Assembly: GCA_902363395.1 (NCBI GenBank)
Contig: CABIZZ010000001.1
Coordinates: 496,001 to 560,000, forward strand
Source: Streptococcaceae bacterium
GTDB taxonomy: Bacteria; Bacillota; Bacilli; Lactobacillales; Streptococcaceae
Length of the DNA: 64,000 nucleotides
Direction: 5' to 3'
Below the pieces are notes generated by a model. It made no database searches, was not told where the DNA came from, and saw only the letters and a program-made list of their open reading frames with translations. Below, in pieces: positions 8,419 to 17,975 of the stretch. The translations under genes were made by a program, and so were the position numbers. How positions within the stretch are numbered: the stretch's first letter is position 1; each line of letters opens with the position of its first letter.

Positions 8419-8595
8419 TCTTGCTGGCTGGTGTGGCAATAGCCACGCCAGCACTTAACCCCCCGTATCTAACAGGGGGGTACAAATCGACAGGAAACAG
8501 TCAAAAAAACATTAGAAAATCCTTTGGTTACAAGGGATTTACAAAATTTCAGCGTATGTCAAATGGGCTTTAAAAGTTGACATACGCCTTTTTGA
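8419..8595 (+). other. Tn916 origin of transfer region
   Basis: Non-coding gap between the coupling protein and relaxase genes, where Tn916 oriT is known to lie. It holds three inverted repeats. The first is an imperfect one around TGCTGGC...GCCAGCA (8431-8453). The second is a perfect 7-bp stem, ACCCCCC (8458-8464) with GGGGGGT (8475-8481). The third is an 11-bp perfect stem, GCGTATGTCAA (8552-8562) with TTGACATACGC (8577-8587), followed by CTTTTTG. I cannot place the nick from sequence alone. Confidence 0.8.
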
Positions 8596-9801
8596 TTGGA
8601 GGGATTTTTACTGAATGAACAAACTTGGTTACAGCATTTAAAAGAAAAACGCTTGGCTTATGGACTATCTCAAAACCGTTTAGCTGTTGCGACTGGTATT
8701 ACAAGGCAGTATCTAAGCGATATTGAAACAGGAAAAGTCAAGCCATCAGAGGATTTACAGCAGTCCCTTTGGGAAGCTCTGGAACGCTTCAATCCCGACG
8801 CTCCCCTTGAAATGCTGTTTGATTATGTAAGAATTCGCTTTCCGACAACAGACGTACAGCAGGTGGTCGAAAACATCTTACAACTGAAACTGTCCTATTT
8901 TCTTCATGAGGACTATGGTTTCTATTCTTATTCAGAGCATTATGCTTTAGGCGACATATTCGTCCTTTGCTCCCATGAACTGGACAAAGGAGTTCTGGTG
9001 GAATTGAAAGGTCGTGGGTGCAGACAATTTGAAAGCTATCTTCTGGCACAACAAAGAAGCTGGTATGAGTTCTTTATGGACGTTTTGGTGGCTGGCGGTG
9101 TGATGAAACGCCTTGACCTTGCCATTAACGATAAGACAGGGATTTTAAATATCCCTGTACTCACTGAAAAGTGCCAACAGGAAGAATGTATCTCCGTCTT
9201 CCGCAGTTTTAAAAGCTATCGCAGTGGCGAACTGGTACGCAAAGAGGAAAAGGAATGTATGGGAAACACCCTCTATATCGGTTCATTACAAAGTGAAGTT
9301 TATTTCTGTATCTATGAAAAGGACTACGAGCAGTACAAGAAAAATGATATTCCCATTGAAGACGCAGAAGTAAAAAACCGTTTTGAGATTCGATTGAAAA
9401 ATGAGCGTGCCTATTATGCAGTCCGTGATTTACTCGTCTATGACAATCCAGAGCATACCGCCTTTAAAATTATCAATCGGTATATCCGTTTTGTAGATAA
9501 AGACGATTCCAAACCTCGTTCTGATTGGAAACTGAATGAAGAATGGGCTTGGTTTATTGGGAACAATCGTGAACGATTAAAACTAACCACAAAACCAGAG
9601 CCTTACTCCTTCCAAAGGACGCTGAACTGGCTATCTCATCAAGTTGCCCCGACCTTAAAGGTTGCGATTAAACTTGATGAAATCAACCAGACGCAGGTTG
9701 TAAAAGACATTCTCGACCATGCGAAACTGACAGACCGACACAAGCAGATTTTGAAGCAACAGTCAGTAAAAGAACAGGACGTGATAACAACAAAAAAATA
9801 A
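8596..9801 (+). CDS. MobT/Rep_trans relaxase (Tn916 orf20)
   Basis: Relaxase of 401 residues that nicks oriT, stays bound to the strand and starts rolling-circle replication; the ICEBs1 counterpart is NicK. It has an N-terminal helix-turn-helix (LSQNRLAVATGITRQYLSDI, about residues 24-43) and then a replication-initiator-type domain. The start is unusual. The frame opens with TTG at 8596, but GGAGGG at 8598-8603 would better serve CTG at 8611 (reading MNEQTWLQ). No ATG is available. Either start keeps the whole HTH. Confidence 0.9.
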   Translation: MEGFLLNEQTWLQHLKEKRLAYGLSQNRLAVATGITRQYLSDIETGKVKPSEDLQQSLWEALERFNPDAPLEMLFDYVRIRFPTTDVQQVVENILQLKLSYFLHEDYGFYSYSEHYALGDIFVLCSHELDKGVLVELKGRGCRQFESYLLAQQRSWYEFFMDVLVAGGVMKRLDLAINDKTGILNIPVLTEKCQQEECISVFRSFKSYRSGELVRKEEKECMGNTLYIGSLQSEVYFCIYEKDYEQYKKNDIPIEDAEVKNRFEIRLKNERAYYAVRDLLVYDNPEHTAFKIINRYIRFVDKDDSKPRSDWKLNEEWAWFIGNNRERLKLTTKPEPYSFQRTLNWLSHQVAPTLKVAIKLDEINQTQVVKDILDHAKLTDRHKQILKQQSVKEQDVITTKK

Positions 9802-9843
9802 CTCAAATACAAATTCATTGAATATAGAGAGGAGAACATTTTT

Positions 9844-10065
9844 ATGAATTTTGGACAAAACCTTTATAACTGGTTTCTATCAAACGCTCAATCACTGGTG
9901 CTTTTAGCAATCGTTGTGATTGGCTTGTATCTTGGCTTCAAGCGTGAGTTTAGCAAACTGATTGGCTTTTTAATTATTGCGATTATTGCGGTTGGCTTAG
10001 TCTTCAACGCTGCTGGAGTAAAAGACATTTTACTAGAGCTATTCAATCGCATTATTGGTGCTTAA
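9844..10065 (+). CDS. Small membrane protein of the Tn916 transfer region (orf19, ConC-like)
   Basis: Protein of 73 residues with two membrane helices (about residues 17-34 and 38-60). It occupies the orf19 position, equivalent to ConC of ICEBs1. GAGGAGAAC precedes the start. No enzymatic motif is seen. Its exact role in the conjugation machine is not established. Confidence 0.85.
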   Translation: MNFGQNLYNWFLSNAQSLVLLAIVVIGLYLGFKREFSKLIGFLIIAIIAVGLVFNAAGVKDILLELFNRIIGA

Positions 10066-10074
10066 ATAAAACCG

Positions 10075-10112
10075 TTCTTTTGTGGAATATAAGTGGTTTT
10101 CTTATGTTCCGC
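10075..10112 (+). other. Imperfect hairpin between orf19 and orf18, possible single-strand origin
   Basis: TGTGGAATATAAG and CTTATGTTCCGCA pair, with two G-T type positions, around a short loop. Rolling-circle elements carry single-strand origins made of such hairpins, and one has been described for Tn916. I infer this as a candidate only. Confidence 0.35.
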
Positions 10113-10181
10113 AAAGGAATGGTACACCAAACGAAGTGCGGTAGGGATTTTTGAATCTCTACAAAGAAAGGACGTGAATAT

Positions 10182-10679
10182 ATGGACGATATGCAAGTCT
10201 ATATTGCGAATTTAGGCAAATACAATGAGGGCGAATTGGTCGGTGCGTGGTTTACCTTTCCCATTGACTTTGAGGAAGTCAAAGAGAAAATCGGCTTGAA
10301 TGATGAATATGAGGAATACGCCATTCATGACTACGAGTTACCCTTTACGGTTGACGAATACACTTCCATTGGCGAACTCAATCGACTATGGGAAATGGTA
10401 TCGGAATTACCCGAAGAATTACAATCGGAGCTATCTGCTCTGCTCACTCATTTTTCAAGCATTGAAGAACTAAGCGAACATCAAGAGGATATTATCATTC
10501 ATTCCGATTGTGATGATATGTATGACGTGGCACGCTACTACATTGAAGAAACGGGTGCTTGAGGCGAAGTACCAGCTAGTCTTCAAAACTATATTGATTA
10601 TCAAGCCTATGGTCGGGATTTAGACCTTTCAGGAACGTTTATCTCAACCAATCATGGGATTTTTGAAATCGTCTATTAA
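10182..10679 (+). pseudogene. ardA: Antirestriction gene ardA of Tn916 (orf18), broken by an in-frame TGA
   Basis: ArdA is an acidic DNA mimic that blocks type I restriction and helps incoming DNA survive. The frame begins MDDMQVYIANLGKYNEGEL and runs 126 codons to TGA at 10560-10562. The same frame continues for 38 more codons (GEVPASLQNYIDYQAY through to IFEIVY) before the natural stop at 10677-10679. The full frame would be the usual 165-166 residues. The lost segment is part of the C-terminal domain used for dimer formation in solved ArdA structures, so the product is probably inactive. A sequencing error cannot be excluded. Confidence 0.85.
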
Positions 10680-10767
10680 ATCTGTCGGTACATTACTACT
10701 GGCAGATTTTCTATTTTACGGGGTGGCTCAATCAGCTACCCCTATTTTTTATGAAAGGATTGATTAC

Positions 10768-11160
10768 ATGAAGAAAATACGAAGCTATACCAGTATCTGG
10801 TCTGTGGAAAAGGTACTGTATTCTATCAATGATTTTAGACTTCCGTTTCCCATAACCTTTACGCAAATGACATGGTTTGTCGTGTCACTCTTTGCAGTGA
10901 TGATACTTGGCAACTTGCCCCCTCTTTCCATGATAGAGGGAGCATTTCTCAAATACTTTGGGATTCCTGTGGCTTTCACATGGTTTATGTCTACAAAAAC
11001 TTTTGATGGTAAAAAGCCTTATGGATTTTTGAAGTCTGTCATTGCTTATGCACTGCGACCAAAGCTGACCTATGCAGGAAAAAAAGTAACGCTTGGCAGA
11101 AACCAGCCACAAGAAGCCATTACAGCAGTTAGGAGTGAATTTTATGGCATATCCAATTAA
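10768..11160 (+). CDS. TcpE/ConD-like conjugation membrane protein (Tn916 orf17)
   Basis: Start chosen at ATG 10768 (MKKIRSYTSIWSVEKVLY), which has GAAAGGA upstream. The frame is open from 10654 but would then overlap the ardA tail. The protein has 130 residues with two hydrophobic segments near residues 32-50 and 55-75. It belongs to the TcpE family of conjugation components, equivalent to ConD of ICEBs1. Its end overlaps the start of the VirB4-like gene by 17 bases. Confidence 0.85.
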   Translation: MKKIRSYTSIWSVEKVLYSINDFRLPFPITFTQMTWFVVSLFAVMILGNLPPLSMIEGAFLKYFGIPVAFTWFMSTKTFDGKKPYGFLKSVIAYALRPKLTYAGKKVTLGRNQPQEAITAVRSEFYGISN

Positions 11161-13591
11161 ATACATTGAAAACAATCTCGTCTGGAATAAAGACGGGGAA
11201 TGTTATGCTTACTATGAGCTTGTTCCTTACAATTACTCATTTCTAAGTCCAGAACAGAAAATACAAGTGCATGATTCTTTCAGACAGCTTATCGCACAAA
11301 ATCGTGATGGCAAAATTCATGCTTTACAAATCAGTACAGAATCCAGCATACGTTCTGCACAAGAGCGTTCCAAAAATGAAGTCACTGGCAAGCTCAAAGC
11401 GGTTGCCTATGACAAAATCGACCAACAGACAGACGCTTTAATATCCATGATTGGCGAAAATCAAGTGAACTACCGTTTCTTTATCGGCTTTAAGTTGCTT
11501 CTCAACGATCAGGAGTTTTCTATGAAAAGTCTTACCGTTGAAGCAAAAAATGCTTTGTCTGATTTTGTCTATGATGTGAACCATAAGCTGATGGGCGATT
11601 TTGTTAGTATGAGTAATGATGAAATCCTGCGTTTTCAGAAGATGGAAAAGCTCTTAGAAAATAAAATCTCTCGTCGTTTCAAAATCCGCAGGTTAGATAA
11701 GGACGACTTCGGCTATCTGATTGAACACCTTTACGGACAGACAGGCACTGCCTATGAAGAGTATGAGTACCATCTATCAAAGAAAAAGCTGGATAATGAA
11801 ACGCTGATTAAATACTATGACTTGATTAAGCCTACTCGCTGTTTGGTGGAAGAAAAACAGCGATATTTGAAAATCCAGCAGGAAGATGAAACCGTCTATG
11901 TAGCTTACTTTACCATTAACAGCATTGTCGGAGAACTGGACTTCCCGTCCTCTGAAATCTTCTACTACCAGCAACAGCAATTTACATTCCCGATTGATAC
12001 GTCAATGAATGTGGAAATTGTAGCGAATCGTAAAGCCCTATCTACTGTCCGCAATAAAAAGAAAGAACTGAAAGACTTGGATAACCACGCTTGGCAAAGT
12101 GATAATGAAACCAGCTCCAATGTGGCGGAAGCTCTGGAAAGTGTGAATGAGCTGGAAACCAATTTAGACCAAAGCAAGGAATCTATGTACAAGCTGTCTT
12201 ATGTGGTAAGGGTATCAGCAAATGATCTTGACGAACTCAAACGTCGTTGTAATGAAGTGAAAGATTTTTATGACGATTTAAGCGTAAAACTGGTACGACC
12301 ATTTGGGGATATGCTCGGCTTACATGAAGAATTTTTACCTGCCAGCAAGCGTTATATGAATGATTATATTCAATACGTGACCTCTGATTTCCTCGCTGGT
12401 TTAGGTTTTGGTGCTACTCAAATGCTGGGGGAAAATGAGGGGATTTATGTTGGCTACAGCTTAGATACTGGACGCAATGTCTATCTGAAACCTGCTCTTG
12501 CCAGTCAAGGGGTTAAGGGTTCAGTAACCAATGCGTTAGCGTCGGCTTTTGTTGGTTCGCTGGGTGGTGGTAAATCCTTTGCGAATAACCTTATCGTCTA
12601 TTATGCGGTGCTTTATGGGGCACAAGCAGTGATTGTAGACCCAAAAGCAGAACGTGGCAGATGGAAAGAAACCTTGCCAGAGATTTCCCATGAAATCAAT
12701 ATCGTCACTCTGACTTCTGATGAGAAAAACAAAGGCTTACTTGACCCTTATGTGATTATGAAAAATCCCAAAGATTCTGAATCACTGGCTATTGATATTC
12801 TGACATTCCTTACGGGGATTTCCTCTCGTGATGGGGAACGCTTCCCAATCCTTAGAAAAGCCATTCGTGCAGTAACCAATAGTGAAGTACGAGGGTTGAT
12901 GAAAGTGATTGAGGAATTACGGGTTGAGAATACGCCACTAAGTACCAGTATAGCCGACCATATCGAAAGTTTTACAGACTATGACTTTGCACATTTATTA
13001 TTCAGTAATGGTTATGTGGAGCAGTCTATCAGCTTAGAAAAACAACTGAACATTATACAGGTTGCGGACTTGGTACTTCCCGACAAGGAAACTTCCTTTG
13101 AGGAATATACCACTATGGAGCTTTTATCCGTTGCTATGCTGATTGTCATTAGTACCTTTGCTTTAGACTTTATCCATACAGACCGAAGCATTTTCAAGAT
13201 TGTAGATTTAGACGAAGCATGGAGCTTTTTACAGGTAGCACAAGGAAAAACACTATCTATGAAGCTGGTTCGGGCTGGTCGTGCTATGAACGCTGGGGTA
13301 TATTTCGTGACCCAAAATACAGACGACCTCTTAGATGAAAAACTGAAAAATAACCTCGGCTTAAAATTTGCATTTCGTTCCACTGACCTTAACGAGATTA
13401 AAAAGACCTTAGCCTTTTTTGGTGTAGACCCAGAGGACGAAAACAATCAGAAGCGATTGCGTGATTTGGAAAACGGGCAATGCCTTATCAGTGATTTATA
13501 TGGTCGTGTCGGTGTGATACAGTTCCACCCTGTATTTGAAGAACTGCTCCATGCCTTTGATACCAGACCACCTGTGCGAAAAGAGGTGTAA
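11144..13591 (+). CDS. VirB4/ConE-type conjugation ATPase (Tn916 orf16)
   Basis: Large ATPase of 815 residues that energises the type IV-like channel at the inner face of the membrane. The start at 11144 (MAYPIKYIENN) is supported by AGGAG; 17 further upstream codons have no ribosome site. Walker A is seen as GSLGGGKSFANN near residue 470, and a Walker B-type IVDLDEAW lies near residue 688. The equivalent in ICEBs1 is ConE, which is essential for transfer. The next gene begins two bases after the stop. Confidence 0.93.
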   Translation: MAYPIKYIENNLVWNKDGECYAYYELVPYNYSFLSPEQKIQVHDSFRQLIAQNRDGKIHALQISTESSIRSAQERSKNEVTGKLKAVAYDKIDQQTDALISMIGENQVNYRFFIGFKLLLNDQEFSMKSLTVEAKNALSDFVYDVNHKLMGDFVSMSNDEILRFQKMEKLLENKISRRFKIRRLDKDDFGYLIEHLYGQTGTAYEEYEYHLSKKKLDNETLIKYYDLIKPTRCLVEEKQRYLKIQQEDETVYVAYFTINSIVGELDFPSSEIFYYQQQQFTFPIDTSMNVEIVANRKALSTVRNKKKELKDLDNHAWQSDNETSSNVAEALESVNELETNLDQSKESMYKLSYVVRVSANDLDELKRRCNEVKDFYDDLSVKLVRPFGDMLGLHEEFLPASKRYMNDYIQYVTSDFLAGLGFGATQMLGENEGIYVGYSLDTGRNVYLKPALASQGVKGSVTNALASAFVGSLGGGKSFANNLIVYYAVLYGAQAVIVDPKAERGRWKETLPEISHEINIVTLTSDEKNKGLLDPYVIMKNPKDSESLAIDILTFLTGISSRDGERFPILRKAIRAVTNSEVRGLMKVIEELRVENTPLSTSIADHIESFTDYDFAHLLFSNGYVEQSISLEKQLNIIQVADLVLPDKETSFEEYTTMELLSVAMLIVISTFALDFIHTDRSIFKIVDLDEAWSFLQVAQGKTLSMKLVRAGRAMNAGVYFVTQNTDDLLDEKLKNNLGLKFAFRSTDLNEIKKTLAFFGVDPEDENNQKRLRDLENGQCLISDLYGRVGVIQFHPVFEELLHAFDTRPPVRKEV

Positions 13592-13593
13592 AT

Positions 13594-15771
13594 GTGAAAC
13601 CATCAATAGTAAACAGAATAAAATCAAACTGGACGCTGAAACGTCTAGGTAAAGTGGCAATGACAGTGGCTTTCACACTTGTGATTGCCATTTTTCTTTT
13701 AGCCATGCTGGGAACGGTGGTTCAAGCTGCGGGCTTGGTAGATGATACGGTCAATGTGGCAAATGAATACAGCCGATACCCACTTGAAAACTATCAACTG
13801 GATTTTTATGTGGATAATAGCTGGGGCTGGCTTCCGTGGAACTGGTCGGACGGGATTGGAAAACAGGTCATGTATGGACTATATGCCATTACCAATTTTA
13901 TTTGGACAATCAGTTTGTATGTTTCCAATGCGACAGGTTACTTAGTACAGGAAGCCTATTCCTTAGACTTCATTTCCGCTACAGCAGATTCCATTGGTAA
14001 GAATATGCAGACCTTAGCTGGTGTGAGTGCAAACGGATTTTCAACAGAGGGTTTCTATGTTGGATTCCTCTTACTCTTGATTTTGGTTCTTGGGGTTTAT
14101 GTTGCCTATACGGGACTGATAAAGAGAGAAACCACAAAGGCAATTCATGCCATTATGAATTTTGTGCTGGTGTTTATCCTATCGGCTTCCTTTATTGCCT
14201 ACGCTCCCGACTACATTAAAAAAATCAATGACTTTTCATCAGACATCAGTAATGCCAGTTTATCACTTGGCACGAAGATTGTCATGCCCCATTCCGATAG
14301 TCAAGGCAAGGACAGCGTGGACTTAATCAGAGATAGCCTGTTTTCCATACAGGTTCAGCAACCGTGGCTACTGCTTCAATACAACAGTTCAGACATTGAA
14401 AGTATCGGTATTGACCGTGTGGAAAGCCTGCTCTCCACCAGCCCAGATTCCAACAATGGCGAAGACAGAGAAAAAATTGTTGCGGAAGAAATTGAAGACA
14501 GAAGCAATACCAATCTAACCATTACAAAGACCATTAACCGTTTAGGTACAGTCTTCTTCCTATTTGTCTTCAATATTGGGATTTCCATATTTGTATTCCT
14601 ATTAACAGGAATCATGATTTTCTCGCAGGTACTTTTTATCATCTATGCTATGTTTCTGCCTGTGAGCTTTATTTTAAGCATGATTCCATCATTTGATGGT
14701 ATGTCAAAACGAGCCATAACAAAGCTCTTTAATACCATTTTGACACGAGCTGGAATCACATTGATTATTACGACAGCATTTAGTATTTCAACCATGCTCT
14801 ATACCTTATCGGCTGGTTATCCGTTCTTTTTGATTGCTTTTCTACAGATTGTGACCTTTGCAGGAATCTACTTCAAGCTGGGCGATTTAATGAGTATGTT
14901 TTCTCTACAGAGTAACGATTCTCAAAGTGTGGGAAGTCGTGTGATGAGAAAACCTCGTATGCTTATGCACGCTCACATGCACCGTCTACAGCGGAAACTT
15001 GGACGTTCCATGACTACTCTAGGGGCTGGGTCTGCCATTGTTACAGGTAAAAAAGGACAGTCGGGTTCGGGGAGTTCTGCAAGGACACAAGCAGATCACT
15101 CCCGACCAGACGGAAAGGAAAAATCAACACTTGGAAAACGTATCGGTCAAACCATCGGTACAGTAGCTGATACCAAAGACAGAATGGTAGACACTGCTAG
15201 TGGTTTGAAAGAACAGGTTAAAGATTTGCCGACCAATGCAAGATATGCAGTATATCAAGGAAAATCCAAAGTAAAAGAGAATGTCCGTGATTTAACCAGT
15301 AGTATTTCTCAAACCAAAGCGGACAGAGCCAGTGGACGCAAGGAACAGCAGGAACAAAGGCGAAAAACCATTGCGAAGCGTCGCTCTGAAATGGAACAGG
15401 TCAAACAGAAAAAACAGCCTGCTTCTTCTGTTCATGAAAGACCGACTACAAGACAAGAACAATATCATGATGAACAGACCTCAAAACAGTCTAATATTCA
15501 GACTTCATATAAGGAATCTCAACAAGCCAAACAAGAGCGTCCAGCAGTTAAGTCCGATTTTTCAAGTCCAAAAGTGGAACGCCAAGGCAATACCGTTCAA
15601 GAAAAAACCGTTCAAAAGCCAGCAACTTCAACCACTACAGCAGATAGAACTTCACAACGTCCAATCACAAAAGAACGTCCGTCTACTGTTCAAAGAGTAC
15701 CACTACAAAATACAAGAAGTAGACCACCAATCAAAACCGCCACCATTAAGAAAGTCGGTAAGAAACCATGA
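13594..15771 (+). CDS. VirB6/ConG-like conjugation membrane protein (Tn916 orf15)
   Basis: Membrane channel component of 725 residues, equivalent to ConG of ICEBs1. The GTG start follows an AGAGGTG ribosome site at the end of orf16. A first hydrophobic helix at about residues 20-45 is followed by several more between residues 85 and 445. The C-terminal 270 residues are hydrophilic, rich in Lys, Gln, Ser and Thr, and probably disordered in the cytoplasm. The stop overlaps the start of the hydrolase gene by four bases. Confidence 0.9.
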   Translation: MKPSIVNRIKSNWTLKRLGKVAMTVAFTLVIAIFLLAMLGTVVQAAGLVDDTVNVANEYSRYPLENYQLDFYVDNSWGWLPWNWSDGIGKQVMYGLYAITNFIWTISLYVSNATGYLVQEAYSLDFISATADSIGKNMQTLAGVSANGFSTEGFYVGFLLLLILVLGVYVAYTGLIKRETTKAIHAIMNFVLVFILSASFIAYAPDYIKKINDFSSDISNASLSLGTKIVMPHSDSQGKDSVDLIRDSLFSIQVQQPWLLLQYNSSDIESIGIDRVESLLSTSPDSNNGEDREKIVAEEIEDRSNTNLTITKTINRLGTVFFLFVFNIGISIFVFLLTGIMIFSQVLFIIYAMFLPVSFILSMIPSFDGMSKRAITKLFNTILTRAGITLIITTAFSISTMLYTLSAGYPFFLIAFLQIVTFAGIYFKLGDLMSMFSLQSNDSQSVGSRVMRKPRMLMHAHMHRLQRKLGRSMTTLGAGSAIVTGKKGQSGSGSSARTQADHSRPDGKEKSTLGKRIGQTIGTVADTKDRMVDTASGLKEQVKDLPTNARYAVYQGKSKVKENVRDLTSSISQTKADRASGRKEQQEQRRKTIAKRRSEMEQVKQKKQPASSVHERPTTRQEQYHDEQTSKQSNIQTSYKESQQAKQERPAVKSDFSSPKVERQGNTVQEKTVQKPATSTTTADRTSQRPITKERPSTVQRVPLQNTRSRPPIKTATIKKVGKKP

Positions 15772-16769
15772 AGTTGAAAACTTTAGTGATTGGTGGTTCT
15801 GGATTATTCTTGATGGTCTTCTCACTGCTTCTGTTTGTTGCCATTTTATTTTCAGATGAACAGGACAGCGGAATTTCCAATATTCATTATGGAGGTGTGA
15901 ATGTTTCCGCAGAAGTGCTGGCTCATAAGCCTATGGTAGAAAAATATGCCAAAGAATATGGCGTTGAAGAATATGTCAACATACTTCTTGCGATTATACA
16001 GGTGGAATCGGGCGGTACTGCGGAAGATGTTATGCAGTCCTCGGAATCCCTCGGTCTTCCACCTAATTCATTGAGTACAGAAGAATCCATTAAGCAAGGT
16101 GTGAAGTATTTCAGTGAATTATTAGCCAGTAGCGAAAGGCTCAGTGTAGATTTAGAATCGGTTATCCAGTCCTACAATTATGGTGGTGGTTTCTTAGGGT
16201 ATGTGGCTAATCGTGGAAATAAATATACCTTTGAACTGGCTCAAAGTTTCTCAAAAGAGTATTCAGGTGGCGAAAAAGTGTCTTACCCCAATCCCATAGC
16301 CATACCTATCAATGGGGGCTGGCGATACAACTATGGCAATATGTTTTATGTGCAACTGGTAACGCAGTATCTTGTCACAACAGAGTTTGATGATGATACG
16401 GTACAAGCCATCATGGACGAAGCACTGAAATATGAGGGCTGGCGATACGTTTACGGTGGAGCTTCCCCGACTACTTCTTTTGATTGTAGCGGACTGACAC
16501 AATGGACGTATGGAAAAGCTGGAATTAACTTACCACGAACCGCACAACAGCAATATGATGTGACCCAGCATATCCCACTATCGGAAGCACAAGCTGGCGA
16601 TTTGGTTTTCTTTCATTCTACCTATAACGCTGGCTCTTATATTACTCATGTTGGGATATACCTTGGCAATAACCGTATGTTTCATGCAGGCGACCCAATC
16701 GGTTATGCCGACTTAACAAGCCCCTACTGGCAACAGCATTTAGTGGGAGCAGGACGAATCAAACAATGA
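15768..16769 (+). CDS. Bifunctional cell-wall hydrolase, CwlT-like (Tn916 orf14)
   Basis: Exported murein hydrolase of 333 residues that opens the wall for the conjugation channel. One N-terminal membrane/signal segment (about residues 5-27) is followed by a lysozyme-like domain (residues about 50-180, IIQVESGG and QSYNYGGG). A C-terminal NlpC/P60 peptidase follows, with the catalytic Cys in FDCSGLTQW and His in THVGIYLG. This matches CwlT of ICEBs1, a muramidase plus DL-endopeptidase. It overlaps both neighbours by four bases. Confidence 0.93.
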   Translation: MKLKTLVIGGSGLFLMVFSLLLFVAILFSDEQDSGISNIHYGGVNVSAEVLAHKPMVEKYAKEYGVEEYVNILLAIIQVESGGTAEDVMQSSESLGLPPNSLSTEESIKQGVKYFSELLASSERLSVDLESVIQSYNYGGGFLGYVANRGNKYTFELAQSFSKEYSGGEKVSYPNPIAIPINGGWRYNYGNMFYVQLVTQYLVTTEFDDDTVQAIMDEALKYEGWRYVYGGASPTTSFDCSGLTQWTYGKAGINLPRTAQQQYDVTQHIPLSEAQAGDLVFFHSTYNAGSYITHVGIYLGNNRMFHAGDPIGYADLTSPYWQQHLVGAGRIKQ

Positions 16770-16783
16770 GAAAGGAAGATTTA

Positions 16784-17701
16784 ATGATGAAATTTAGAAA
16801 AAATCAGAATAAAGAAAAACAGATACCAAAGGAAAAGAAACCTCGTGTCTACTATAAGGTCAATCCTCATAAAAAGGTTGTGATTGCCTTGTGGGTACTT
16901 TTAGGGCTTAGTTTCAGCTTTGCGATATTCAAGCACTTTACAGCTATAGATACTCATACTATTCACGAAACAACTATCATAGAAAAGGAATACGTTGATA
17001 CTCATCATGTAGAAAATTTTGTAGAGAACTTTGCGAAAGTCTACTATTCATGGGAGCAATCCGATAAGTCCATTGATAATCGAATGGAAAGTCTAAAAGG
17101 CTATCTGACAGATGAACTTCAAGCTCTCAATGTTGATACAGTACGCAAAGATATTCCTGTATCGTCTTCTGTAAGAGGATTTCAGATATGGACGGTAGAG
17201 CCAACTGGCGACAATGAGTTTAATGTAACCTACAGTGTAGACCAGCTCATTACAGAGGGAGAAAATACAAAGACCGTCCACTCTGCTTATATAGTGAGTG
17301 TCTATGTAGATGGTTCTGGAAATATGGTACTGGTTAAGAATCCGACCATTACCAACATACCTAAGAAATCAAGTTATAAACCAAAAGCCATTGAAAGTGA
17401 GGGGACGGTTGATTCCATTACAACCAATGAAATCAATGAGTTTTTAACGACGTTCTTCAAGCTCTATCCTACAGCGACAGCCAGTGAACTTTCCTACTAT
17501 GTGAATGACGGGATATTAAAACCAATCGGAAAAGAGTACATCTTTCAAGAACTGGTAAATCCTATTCACAATCGTAAGGATAATCAAGTCACGGTATCGC
17601 TGACAGTGGAGTATATCGACCAGCAGACCAAAGCAACGCAGGTATCTCAATTTGATTTGGTACTTGAAAAGAACGGGAGTAATTGGAAGATTATAGAATA
17701 A
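16784..17701 (+). CDS. VirB8/ConB-like conjugation protein (Tn916 orf13)
   Basis: Bitopic protein of about 305 residues: a basic cytoplasmic N-terminus, one membrane helix (about residues 32-50) and an extracellular domain made of two NTF2-like (VirB8/TcpC) folds. The start is ambiguous. ATG at 16766 overlaps orf14, while ATG at 16784 and 16787 follow AAAGGAAG; I use 16784. Relatives such as TcpC and ConB anchor the conjugation apparatus. It is the last transfer gene before the tet(M) block. Confidence 0.87.
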   Translation: MMKFRKNQNKEKQIPKEKKPRVYYKVNPHKKVVIALWVLLGLSFSFAIFKHFTAIDTHTIHETTIIEKEYVDTHHVENFVENFAKVYYSWEQSDKSIDNRMESLKGYLTDELQALNVDTVRKDIPVSSSVRGFQIWTVEPTGDNEFNVTYSVDQLITEGENTKTVHSAYIVSVYVDGSGNMVLVKNPTITNIPKKSSYKPKAIESEGTVDSITTNEINEFLTTFFKLYPTATASELSYYVNDGILKPIGKEYIFQELVNPIHNRKDNQVTVSLTVEYIDQQTKATQVSQFDLVLEKNGSNWKIIE

Positions 17702-17770
17702 CAAATATTGGTACATTATTACAGCTATTTTGTAATCACGTACTCTCTTTGATAAAAAATTGGAGATTCC

Positions 17771-17799
17771 TTGACAAATATGCTCTTACGTGCTATTAT
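17771..17799 (+). promoter_or_regulatory. tet(M) promoter
   Basis: A consensus TTGACA (17771-17776) and TATTAT (17794-17799) lie 17 bases apart. In Tn916 this promoter drives tet(M) and, when read-through is relieved, downstream regulation and transfer genes. Confidence 0.85.
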
Positions 17800-17830
17800 T
17801 TAAGTATCTATTTAAAAGGAGTTAATAAAT

Positions 17831-17939
17831 ATGCGGCAAGGTATTCTTAAATAAACTGTCAATTTGATAGTGGGAACAAATAATTGGATGTCCTTTTTTA
17901 GGAGGGCTTAGTTTTTTGTACCCAGTTTAAGAATACCTT
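17831..17939 (+). promoter_or_regulatory. tet(M) leader: short peptide inside a long hairpin
   Basis: An AAGGAG site at 17815-17820 precedes a seven-codon frame, MRQGILK, at 17831-17854. Its codons lie in the left arm AAGGTATTCTTAAA (17838-17851) of a long hairpin whose right arm TTTAAGAATACCTT is at 17926-17939 (14 bp, perfect). Further nested pairing (GTGGGAACAAA with TTTTGTACCC) extends it. Ribosome position on this peptide would decide whether the hairpin forms. That suggests an attenuation device upstream of orf12. Confidence 0.65.
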
Positions 17940-17975
17940 TATCATGTGATTCTAAAGTATCCGGAGAATATCTGT

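Noticed and set aside
14376..14642. Minus-strand ORF of 88 codons inside orf15
   Set aside because: Mirror frame of a well supported conjugation gene, with no ribosome site or known domain.
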